Assembly: GCA_013396655.1 (NCBI GenBank)
Contig: WBMV01003373.1
Coordinates: 459,772 to 523,771, forward strand
Source: Campylorhamphus procurvoides
Lineage: Eukaryota > Chordata > Aves > Passeriformes > Dendrocolaptidae
Length of the DNA stretch: 64,000 bases
Direction of reading: 5' to 3'
Shown: one piece after another, positions 37,701 through 48,300 of the stretch
Layout: every line of letters begins with the position of its first letter
Position numbering within the stretch: position 1 is the stretch's first letter
Program-made: the position numbers and the translations under genes
Notes under the pieces: generated by a model
The model's input: the letters and a program-made list of their open reading frames with translations, nothing else
Databases searched by the model: none
Told to the model about the DNA's origin: nothing

Positions 37701-40415
37701 GTTGGCTGAAGCACAATCTTAATTCAGGTCACTACATTTTAATTTAATGTCACCTTTCTGATAGGCTGGAAAGAACAGCTACAATAATATTGGCTCCCCA
37801 ACATTATAAAAGCAGTTGTTTTCAGGAAATGACATAAAATGGAGATGAATTTAAATTAAAATTGAGTCTGACTAGCTGCAAACATTGCAAATATTGGTAG
37901 TTCAGAATGCAAATTTGGCATCATCTGTTATGTTTGAGCCTGAATGTATGAGTTGAGCTAAATGCATGCATCTGAGAACCTCATCAGTTTGGAGATCAGC
38001 TCTCATATTTCTCCTCTCACTCAATCAAGTCCTAGTGCCCATTCCTTCTGCCTTCAAATTTGAATCCTAATGCACATGTTACCACAGCTGTGGTGTGTCT
38101 CTCACTTGGAAGGCTGGCCCCTGCAGTCCTTATATCCAAGGTGCAGAGGAGCAGATGTGTGAGATGGGAGCTGCTACAGGCATTGGACCATATCATCATA
38201 GCCAATGGCTCATATGAGCTCACTTTCCTTCTCCGCATGAATAAGGAGTGCTTTGTTTGCACTGCAGAATCAAAGACTACATGCAGGCAGTTCCCAGGGT
38301 ATAGTGAGACTGCAGAAACTTGGCAGGAGTATAAGTCAGCACCAAATATAGCGTGTGGCTCCAAGCAGCCTGCACCCTGGTCTGCATCCCAAAATCATCT
38401 ACTATTGCAGACCAGAAAGACTAGTGAGATTTTTCTTTCAAAGCAGAAGAACATAGAAAGGAGGCCAGATCTACCTGTCTGCTCTGTGGGGACCTACTAA
38501 GGGGGGGAAAACAAACAAAAAACCACTGGAAAGGGGCCCGATGTCCCAATACAACCAGCTTTCCTCCTCCAAGGTCTGCCACCTACTGCATTGTCCTGCC
38601 TTCACATCTATCTTTTCTCTCCTGGGCTCACCTCCATTTCTCTTTGCTAAAACCAGGGAATTAAAATCTCTTTTTCTGGCCAGTGTCTGACACGTGCTGC
38701 TGTTGCCAAGGGAGAGCAGCCCTTTTCAAACACTGCTCCTTTGCCCTGTGCAAACACAGCACTTAATTGATTTTACAAACAGCACAGTCTGCTTTTCCAA
38801 GGGTTATAGTAAACTTTAAAGTTTGCACTTTGCACTAAAACTTAGTGGGGCAAAAAAATTAAAAAAAAATCATTTTTCTCAGGCCTTGAAGAGTTTCCAT
38901 GCTGAATGGCAAGAGCTGCCTGTGCTGACAGGAGTGAGCATTGCCAACTGCGTGTGCCGAAAGATGAGGAGTTGTCGCATGCCAAGGAGCAGGAAGCGTT
39001 TCTCTTCCCAAGGATGTACTTGTGTGTTAGTAAGTAGCAGCTTCTGTTAAAAGAAAACATATTACAGAAGTACGTGACTGTAACGGGGAGTAGGGACTAT
39101 TACCAATCATCTCGAAATGCAAAAACATTGCCAAGTATTTGATATGATCTGCCACATGTGGTAGGACAAAACTGTACAGTCTGAAATGATGGACCCATAT
39201 TTTAAGGCAGAAGCACAGGAGTTTTTTTTAAGCTGACCAAATTTTTATAGCAATCCTTTGACAGAGGATTTAGAGACTGACTTTCTGAAGGTGGAGAGTC
39301 TGTCAGTTATTTTCCACTTCAGAAACAAAAGGCAGGGTACACATTAGTTTAGAGAATAGGTTAGATATCCTAACCCAAACCCCTAATTTATTTCCCGCTC
39401 CACAACTCCAAGTGCAGTTGCTTTTCACTGCTGACTTCCACATGACAGCACAATGATTGCACCCGGATTTGGATGCTCTGAGAAAAAGTACCTGTTACTG
39501 GTCTTTCAGTGAGAAATTGATAGAAAGCTTTTGCTGCACAGAGCTTGCATGGACTATCTTAAGCAGGAAAATTCAAAGTCTATAAACCTTGAGAAGGATT
39601 AAAGAATCGTTTACACATGTTTTGTTCCTTTTTAGCAAACATCTTAATAGTTTGTATTGCAAATAGTCATGTCAGTTTTTCCTCTGGATTATTTCATCTA
39701 AAGTGAATGAACAGAGAGGGACAGCTGATAGCAAGTTTTCAGTACTAGAGGGCACTGAAGAAATTACATAAACTGTTTTCCTTTTGATGAAGGGGTTAAC
39801 ATGCAACTGAAGTTAAAGGACATATGAGGCATTAGTGCTTACATTATTTTCTTTTCTTTCCTTTCTATCTTTGTCCTTAGTTGGAAATATTAACTATTGA
39901 TGGATGCACAGAGGTGAAAACAAGCTTAGTTTTCAGAAGACCTGCCCTTGCCTCTCATAGCATGTATCCTTCTTTATACACTTCTGGTATATTTACAAAG
40001 TACATAGTTTTAACAAAAAGGCAAACCTTTGTCCAGAAAGTTTAAAGTGGTGCCAGGTTCCCCATCCTTTCCTCTCTGATTTGAATCTGTGTCTCTTTGT
40101 ATACTGGTTTGGAGTCAACAGGATACTGCATCATTACCCTTCCTAAGGGCGTCTTCCTTTATTTTTCTGAAGGATCTGAGATTGCAACATCTCAGCAAAA
40201 TGCTGCAACCAGTTCCTAATAATCACCTTTCTTTAATAATAAACTTAATACCACATATGGTGTCTTTTAAACTTTTTAAGTTGATATAGCCAGTGAACTT
40301 AACATCACAATAGCTGTGTGAGGTTACAAAAATATGGCTAAGGAAATTTGGATTTGTAAATCTCAGACTTACTGTCTAAACTAGCAATGCACCATGCCTG
40401 TTTTATGAGTGGCAA
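34781..40415. other. Non-coding DNA with candidate conserved segments
   Basis: No supported exon was found. The longest open frame outside the island and transposons is here (146 codons at 38060-38500, plus strand), with no recognised domain. A 105-codon frame at 35768-36085 and a 71-codon frame at 36279-36494 are likewise unrecognised. The segment 37560-37935 has the AT-rich, TAATT-containing texture of vertebrate conserved non-coding elements. That is an impression only. Confidence 0.45.
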
Positions 40416-41490
40416 AAATGTCTTTTTTGTATTGTGGCATCCAAAACTGCACACAATATCCAAGGTGAGGCCACCCCAGTGCAGAGCAGAGCAGGACAGT
40501 CCCCTCCCTCAACAAGCTGGCGATGCTTTGCCAGATGCCCCCCAGGACACTGTTGGTTGTCCTGGCTGCCCAGGCATTGCTGACTCATATTCAACTTGCT
40601 GTCAACCAGGACTCCCAGGTCCCATTTTGCAGCACTGCTCTCCAGCCTCTTGTTCCCTCATCTATACACACAACCGGGGTTGCCCCATCCCAGGTGCAAA
40701 ATCCAGCACTTATCCTTGTTGAACTTCCTATGGTTGGGGATTGCCCAGTCTTCTAATTGGTCGAGGTCTCTCTGCAGGACCTCTCTGCCCTCGAGGGAGT
40801 AGACAGCTCCTCCCAATTTAGTGTCATCGACAAACTTACTTAGTATTACTTTGCGTCCTGCGTTCAAGTCATTAACGAAGGTGTTGAGGAGAACTGGGCT
40901 GAGGATGGAGCCCTGTGGAACCCCACTACTGACAGGTCACCAGCCTGCTACTGCCCTGGTCACTATAACTTTTTATGCCAGACCTGGGAACCAGTTGCTC
41001 ACCCGTCACATAACATGGCAATACAGCTGTGTGCTGGACATTTTGTAGAGAAGGGTACTGTGTGAGACAGTAAGGAAAGCTTTCTTGAAGTCCAAAAAGA
41101 TTACATCAACTGGCTTTCCTAAGTCAACAATGTGGTTTACCCTGACATAGAAGGAAGTTAAGTTGGATAAGCAGGACTTTCCTCTCATGAAGCAATGCTG
41201 CCTGTGACCAATGACTGCATTTTCCTCCAGATGTTTTTCAATACCTCCCAGAACAATCTTTTCAATTATCTCACCAGGCATTGAAGTGAGACTGATAGGC
41301 CTGTAGATTCTGGGATCCTCCTTCTTGCCCTTCTTGAAAATCAGGACAACATTCACCAGCTTCCAGTCAGCCAGGACCTCTGTGGATTCCCAAGACCACT
41401 CAGTAATCATCAAGAGAGGTTTTGCAATGACATCAGCCAGTTCTCTGAGGATTCTTGGGTGAATCTCATCAGGCCCCATAGATTCCTAGA
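40415..41490 (-). mobile_element. CR1 LINE fragment with reverse transcriptase domain
   Basis: The best-preserved coding relic in the window. On the minus strand, 41006-41479 gives 157 uninterrupted codons with MGPDEIHPRILRELADV, then FKKGKKEDPRIYRPISLTSMPG, then GKSCLSNLTSFY and VIFLDFKKAF, the ordered blocks of the CR1 reverse transcriptase. A second frame (40658-40867) carries SKFVDDTKLGG, the FADD catalytic block with F-V-D-D, followed by LQRDLDQLEDWA. Part of the palm between the two is lost, and the copy stops in the region matching VQFWxPQYKKD (about 40430). It therefore lacks the usual 3' tail: unusual for a simple insertion, and more consistent with later deletion. Confidence 0.88.
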
Positions 41491-41695
41491 GATCCAGCTG
41501 AAATGCAAGATACACTGCACCACTGTGATGATGAACCAAAGTGCCTTGTCTTGTCTTCCCTCTACCCTGGGAAATGTTAAAAGTACAAACTAGGAATTAC
41601 TCTGAAATATTGAGGAAAGTGATTAAACTGTCAATGAATTTGCCAGTCTACCTGAATCATCAGTATGCAAAAGACAACAGATGCTAAAACAGCCT

Positions 41696-42767
41696 TAGTG
41701 GGTTGACCGTGGCTGGATGCCAGGTACTCACTGAAACCACTCTCTCACTCCTCTCTGCAACTAGATAGAGGAGAGAAAATACAAGAAAGGATCCATAAGA
41801 ACTGGGACAGACCACTGGCCACCATCATGGGCAAAACAGAGTCAAAATGGGGATACTAATTAAATTTGTTACTAACAGGATCAGAGCTGGAGAGTGAAAA
41901 TTAAAGTAATCTTATAAACACCTTCCTTCACCTGTCCTTCCTTCCAAGTTTAATCTCTTCCCCAGCAGTGCAGGGAGATAGAGAATGGAGAGTGGTGGTT
42001 ACAGTCAGTTGTTGTTTCTACCACTGCTCAGAGGGAGGAGTCCTTCCCCTGCTTCCTGTGGGGTCCCTCCCACGGGAGACAGTCCTGCATGAAGCTCTCC
42101 AGCGTAAGTCCATCCCATGGCCAAGAGTTCTTCACAAATTGCCGCAATGTAGGTCACTTTTCCATGGGGTGCAGTCCTTCAGGAACAGGCTGCTACAGCA
42201 CGGGTACCCCACAGGGCCACAAGTCCCACCAGGAAAACATGCTTCAGTGTGGGCTCCTCTCTCCACAGATCAGCAGGTCCCTGCCAGGTCCCGGCTCTGG
42301 AATGGGCATCTCACAGAGTCATCCTTCGGTCCTCCAGCTCCTCTGGCATGGTCTTCTCCATGGGCTATAGGTGGATCTCTGTACCCTGATAGTCCTCCAT
42401 GGGCTGCAGGAGCATAGCTGCCTCACCATGGTCTGCACCATGGGCTGTAGGGGAACCTCGGCTCTGGCACCTGGAGCACCTCCTGCACCTCCCTCTGCTC
42501 TGACCCTGCTGTCTGCAGAGTTGTTCACATGTTCTCACTCCACTTTTGGCTGCAACTTTCGTCTGCCCAATAACTTTTTTTCCCTTCTTAAATATGCTAT
42601 CATGGTGGCATTACCATCATTCCTGCTGGACTCAGCCTTGGCCAGCAGTGGGTCCATCCTGGCATTGGCTCTGCTGAACAAGGGGGAAGCTTCTGGCAGC
42701 TCCTAACAGAAGCCTCTCCTGTAGGCTCTCCACTACTGAAACTTAGCCACAGAAGCCCAATGTAACA
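41696..42767 (-). mobile_element. Solo LTR of an avian endogenous retrovirus
   Basis: About 1.07 kb of GC-richer sequence is bounded by TGTTACATTGGG at the minus-strand start (42767) and by GGTCAACCCACTA at its other end. These match the termini of an LTR family I recall from passerine genomes. On the minus strand a TATTTAAGAAGG stretch at about 42582-42594 may be the TATA-like element, which supports the minus orientation. The interior has imperfect repeats built on CCATGGGCTGCAGG and TCCAGC-type words. No gag, pol or env sequence flanks it, so it is a solo LTR left by recombination. Plus-strand frames of 93-149 codons inside are not genes. A clean target-site duplication was not visible. 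Confidence 0.75.
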
Positions 42768-43466
42768 GTTATAGACAGTTCTGGTTTATTTTTTTCTTAC
42801 TTTGTTTCTATATACTTATATTTTTGTCTGACTGCGCCAGCATGCACATGAAATGAATTACTAGCCACTCTAATGGAAGCTAAGTGGAATACTAAACATC
42901 TGTTTTCATCACTGTTCATCTACCCAGAGAGGAGATAAATATTTTCCTAGAGAATGAAATAAAGTTATAAAGCAGAGCAAATCCCCAGAGCATAGCTTCA
43001 CTTGTCATATAATAAATAACATCATGGTTGCAGATGATCCTGTGCTTCCAGGTGTTGAGACTGCATGACATTATGGATTTAAGAAAACAGATTTTGGATG
43101 CACCAAAATGAACAAAATAAGCTTGACAAGTGTAGCTCTTCTCTTTTTGTTAGCTAGTTCCCCATGTGGTTTGTTAAGTTTTGGAGAGGTGCCCTACCCT
43201 TTCTCTGCTAAGTCAGCTGCTGCAGGGAAGCCCCCAGGGTTGTCCTGCAGCCTGTCTCTCCTGTATGCTGCTCCAGATCATGCAAGAGCATGGAACAGGA
43301 GGCCCACAACAGCTCCTATGGCATAGGTTCTCCAAGCAATCCTTACCTCACCCAGCTCAGCAATTTTAGTTCCTTTATACTACCCCTCATCCACAGCATA
43401 AGGAATGTATCATATTTTTCATGATGAACAGGACTGGCTTTAAGGGAGGTAAGCAGGCTTCACTGA
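42768..43466. other. Non-coding DNA between LTR and SINE
   Basis: AT-rich sequence with one 72-codon frame at 43108-43326 (plus). Its first 25 residues are hydrophobic and signal-peptide-like (M-N-K then a Leu/Val/Ala-rich core), but the rest is low-similarity and proline/alanine-rich. No splice or promoter support was seen. Confidence 0.45.
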
Positions 43467-43604
43467 TAACCCTGAGATTAGCTCAGTTGGTTATAGCACA
43501 GTGCTAATAAGAGCAACGTTGTAGGTTCAATCCCCATTCACTTAAGTGTTGGACTTGATCTTTGTGGGTCCCTTCCAACTCAGAATATTCTGTGATTCTG
43601 TGGC
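43467..43604 (+). mobile_element. tRNA-Ile-headed SINE with CR1-type tail
   Basis: The 5' part is tRNA-like. An A-box-like TTAGCTCAGTTGG lies at 43478-43490, an anticodon-loop-like CTAATAA at 43504-43510 (anticodon AAT, isoleucine), and a B-box GGTTCAATCC at 43524-43533. It is followed by a unique spacer and a tail, GGACTTGATCTTTGTGGGTCCCTTCCAACTCAG-type, ending in TTCTGTGATTCTGTG repeats. That tail is the 3' terminus recognised by CR1 reverse transcriptase. This layout matches the songbird element described as TguSINE1. Several substitutions in the tRNA part, and a tail in place of a CCA or acceptor-stem partner, exclude a functional tRNA gene. Confidence 0.85.
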
Positions 43605-44920
43605 ATCCAAAGTAGGCAGGACTTGGTTTATCTTAATACACACTGTAAAAATTGCTACTAACAATAAATGCAATAATGGAGATGAAAGAATGGATAAACT
43701 GTTTAGTCTGAGAAAATGCGTGAGCTGGGAATTTCCAAGGTCTCTGAGGATGCAACTGTTAGGAAAAAAATGGCCAAACAACTTGACTTCAAAGGTACAG
43801 TAACTTCTGGTTAGCAGGATGGCTCCTTACTGAGCCTCAGGGGAGACAGGGCTGACTCCCTTGGTACATCCCTGGGAGACGTGCTGAACACATCACCTGC
43901 ACTGCTAAGGGACCTGCTTACATAGAGTGAAAAGGTGATATTGAAATCAAGTTCAAAACAACAAAAATAACCCAACCAAACAAATAAGAAAACAAACAAA
44001 AATAACTGCAAACAAACAAAAAAGTAGGGAAATATTGTGCTGGTTCTCACATTCTGGGTAACTCAGGTGTTGGGCCTGAAGCTCAGGGAGTAGCATAATG
44101 ATTCTATTTTTCAGCCTACACTTGATGGTTAGAAAGAGGAGTCAAAAAGTGAGTTTTATCTTCACTGGGCATTTTTACTTTGTGTTTGCTCTTTTACCTG
44201 TCCTTGTTCCATGGAATGGGAGACATCGGATTTTCATGTGCTTACCTGGCTGGAAGTGAAATCATCCCACAATACCTCGATTAACATGTTGGGAATGTGT
44301 GATCCAGTCATACCATTCCACTAAGAGAATAATACAAGTTTCATATGAATGGAGCCAAATCAGAGAAGTAATATTTCTTAGTCATGCTTGCATGGAAAGA
44401 AAGTCATAGGAGTTTTAGACAAGCAGAACTCCTCTAGTTACTTCATCATAAAAGTAAAGCGGGTTTGAGACAGAATTTGACCTCATTATACATGGAAACT
44501 GGGGAGTTCAAGCAAACCGTAAATTGAATGCATAGCTCTGGCAAGGGAGAAAACAGTGATCTGTTTCTCACTACTATTTTGTGTTGAATAAATCCTAGTG
44601 GATTCTGTTTTGCCTCTCAGTGTTTTTGGGTAATTGGGCTGGGCAAGGAATAGCCAATGCCCCTGAATTGACTGTTAACATAAACTTTTTACTGGGAAAT
44701 GTTGGGAAATGTTTGTAGTCATACAGCCCAGAAATGAACAGCTTTAAAGTTACACTGGGAAAGCCAAACTAATAATGTAGATTGGTTAATGAAGATTATT
44801 GTATAGAAACATGAACAGGTTTCAAAACCTTTAAAGAAAGGGATGAAAATGTTTTACTCTTTGGTTAGTAGGTATCAAACCTTCAGACTTCGGAAAGATA
44901 TCCTTAGGCAGAATCATTTT
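43605..44920. other. Non-coding DNA with A-rich low-complexity patch
   Basis: No gene was recognised. Bases 43955-44025 are a low-complexity AAACAAA/AAAATAAC tract. Open frames of 79-85 codons near 43542-44050 overlap the SINE tail or this tract and are shadows. Confidence 0.5.
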
Positions 44921-44924
44921 CAGT

Positions 44925-45380
44925 GCTACAGCCCCAAAGGCACTACCAATCCCAAATGATCCAGCCCAGCTTCTCCTGCAGCTACCACCACATTGCTGAC
45001 AGCTCAGGGCCCTATTTCAACCCTTCCTGGGGCACCTGGACCTGGTTTGAGCTGTGCTGGAGGAGTCCTGGTCTCCAGCCCTGTTTCGTGAATGGACCTC
45101 AGATCAATGCTGCAGTCTCATCTCCACCCTTGTCTCTGTCTTCGCACTTTTTTACTCCAGACTGCACTCCCTGGGTGGACCCTGAACTTGGTTCATCAGT
45201 TGCTTTGCTTGGGACTGCCAATGGACCCTGACACCAGCCTGGTGTGTTCAGACACTGTGAGACAGCACCAATCACTAAAAGCACTGGGGAGGACCCCAGC
45301 TTCTCCTCCCTCGTGGAGCAGCAGGCCCACTCCCACTGTTTCCTGGCATTCTTGGATCATGTCTTGATGTTAAGCAGCTC
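44925..45380. repeat. GC-rich block, possibly repeat-derived
   Basis: A compact GC-rich, C/T-biased block stands out from AT-rich surroundings. It carries a 102-codon plus frame and a 91-codon frame in another phase, neither with a recognisable domain. Repeated CTCCAGCC and CTGGACC-like words suggest an LTR or other repeat fragment. I cannot assign it to a family. An unrecognised exon is less likely because no frame is consistently favoured. Confidence 0.3.
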
Positions 45381-48300
45381 CAGGCTGGTACAGAACAGTC
45401 CCTCAGCAATGTAAAATAACAGTAAGACTGACAAGTGAGCCTTGCTGCACTCAGACCTTTCTTGCTTAACAGAAAAATACCTACTTTTTAAAAGTACTTT
45501 CATAAACAAATTCCTCATTTGAAGATTTTTTTTCTTCAGTCTTTTATTCTTAGTTATTTAGTCCTGACTATAGGGTTTTCCTAGTAAGTTTATGAACATG
45601 CAGTAAAAATTATATATTACAGTTTTGTGTATGTCATCATGTCCCAAACAAAATCATGCTGGATTAAGCTGTCTCTGTTCAACCCATACTTGCCATTGGA
45701 CCAAGAAAGTAGCTGAGGTGTTGATGTGTATGGTCCAGATGTTTTCTTACATTTTTTCCTGTCTCTTGAAACTCAGCATTAAAATTCTGAGGTATGGCTT
45801 CTTAACAGAATAAATTGTTTCTATCAAGTTTTCAGGCAAGGGTGAGGGACAGGCATTAATAATTCAAAGATTTTGCTGTTTTCAGAGTTTCAGAAGCTAG
45901 GTGTGTTTTTTCTAAAAAGTCAAAGTCATGTAGCTACTGTCAGTGAAAGATTTCATATTTGGGTGTTATGACTGCACTTTACAGCAAGTGAGCAATAAAA
46001 ACCTGACAGTCAATGCATATTTAGAAAGTTTGATTCAACTTGCCTGGTTCTCGAGATTATTAGTTCAGTTCTATCTACTAACCATGTGGCCAAGGGAACT
46101 TTTTCTCTGAACTGTGGAACAGCTCAGGGTGAAGGGTGGCCTCAGGTTGACCTTTAGTATTGTTTTCCAAGGACTTCTGCTACAAGAAAAAGTATTCCAG
46201 TACATTTTCAGAGTAACCCTATGGATATTTGGATGGGTTTTTCTTGTAGGATGGGAGTGGAGAGAAGAACCAGTGTATTGTTTGGTCTGTTGCTTTGTTT
46301 CTACAAGCTTATCTACCTTTACCAACCCCACAAAAGACAGCCAATTAGCTAAAAATTGATTCTTCTATGGATTTGCAGAATATTAGTTTAAAAAAAGAAG
46401 TTGAATTATTTCTTTCAATCTGGAGCTAACATTTTTTCATAGTGCTGACTTACTGCAAACTAAGCATGCTCAATTTAAAAAAAAAGATAAAGTGATCTTT
46501 AAGTAGCTTAAAGATAAAGTAATCCTTAACATGACATGACCATGGTAGTCCATGCACCTGAGCATGTAGACTCTGCTCATAGCCATGAATTTTGGATAAT
46601 GATGTGGCAGAGAACATAAAATTTCTGCATCTGGGCATAAAAAAATCCCAGCAAATCCTCTGCACGGCAGAGGCAGTGAAGAAAGTGAATCCAAACTGTA
46701 GGGCTGGTGTAGCAGTGGATATAGCTTAACTGACAAACTGTGGCAGTCAAGGCCATTGGAAGTTGATCTGTTGTCTCTACACAAGTCTAATTAGGCTAGA
46801 AATCTTGCAAGATGTGGGTTTCTTGCAAGATTTTCAGCAATACGTGATTTTTGGCTTGGGAGGAAATACCATGAGAGCAGTCTTTCCATGGACATTTAAG
46901 TAGCAAACTTTGGTTGGAGCCAACCACACAGAACATGATGAGGTGTTTGCCAAAAACAGAATTGGAAAAGATTAAAAACTTCAAACAGTTTTAGTCTGAA
47001 AAATAATGATGAGATTTAAGCCTCAGGGAAAATTCAGTCTGGTTCCTGTATTATCTAAGTTTCCTTTCCCCTTAAGGTGATGGCAATGTTTCTATTGTCT
47101 TTATTGTGCTTTGAATTGTATCTTTAATCCTTAGCATAATTTCAGTACAGTTGTTTATTATGAATACTTTCAGTAAAAATTTAGAGCACAAATATATTCA
47201 GCCCCTGCTTTTCTTCCTTGACACAAATACATCTTCACCTCCTCCTCACTCTTGCTTTCTCTAGAGCTGTGTTGAGCATCTGATCACTTACTCATGAGCA
47301 CAGCCATATCTTTGCCAGGCTCTCTTTGGGCTTAGCTGCACTACTTTGCCAGAAAATATCATGGTTCTGCATCTTTGCTTATAGCTGCAGTTTTTGAAGG
47401 CAATCAGTATTTCTGTGCAGGACAGGGACCTATTCACTTGAGCTTGTAACAATGTCTCAGATGGACTACCTTTATAATATTATTCTTGGATATTAAAAGT
47501 TTGTTGCATTATACAGTATGTGATGGGGGAAAAGTATTCCTTCACAGAGCTTATTGCAGATCAGCAGTATGAAGTGACTAAACTAGGTCAATAGAAATAA
47601 TGGTGCATGGATTTGCAGTCTTTTAGATGGTAGTCCATTTGGTTGAGAAATCTGAGAATGCAAAACCATACTACTTTAGACTCAACCACAAATTACTTTA
47701 CAAATAAAGTTATATGCAGGCAAGCACTTCTTGTCTCTGTCATACATGTATGCAACAGCATGAGAATTTGTGAATAATGCCATTAATTGTTTTGGCCAAA
47801 TGAGCATAACTGGAATTCAGAGTAGTTTGAAATTTATCTTGGAATAAACATCTAAGCTGAAAATACTGCAAATATAATCTGTATAAATGCACTTTATTTT
47901 GAATCAAGCTGTTAAACTAAGGATCGTCATTTCCTTCTGTTATACTATATACATACCCACAGTAAGCTCTGCTGTTCTGGATTTGCTTATCCACTAAAGA
48001 AAAGACAGTATTTCTAACCTCAAGATGAGATATTTTTCTAATCAACCTATTCAGTACAGAAGAAAAAGCATAAAAGGTTAATGATATCAAAACTGAATCA
48101 GTGAAAAAGATTTTCATGGTTTAGAATGGTGCTAAAAAATACCAATTATGATCAGTTGCTTATAGCACTGGGTAGATGGGATGCTTTTATAAGGCCAAAG
48201 AGTTTTTCTCCCCTTCTGTTATCTACTGATACCACATAATTTTGGATTTTGGCTTATTTTATGAAAAGATTTTTTGTTCAAAGGGCTTGGGGGAGGGAGG

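Noticed and set aside
41968..42706. Plus-strand frames of 93-149 codons
   Set aside because: They lie inside the solo LTR, whose sequence and repeats explain them.
43467..43540. Functional tRNA-Ile gene
   Set aside because: A and B boxes are present, but the acceptor stem is not conserved, substitutions occur in stems, and the sequence continues into a CR1-type tail. It is a SINE.
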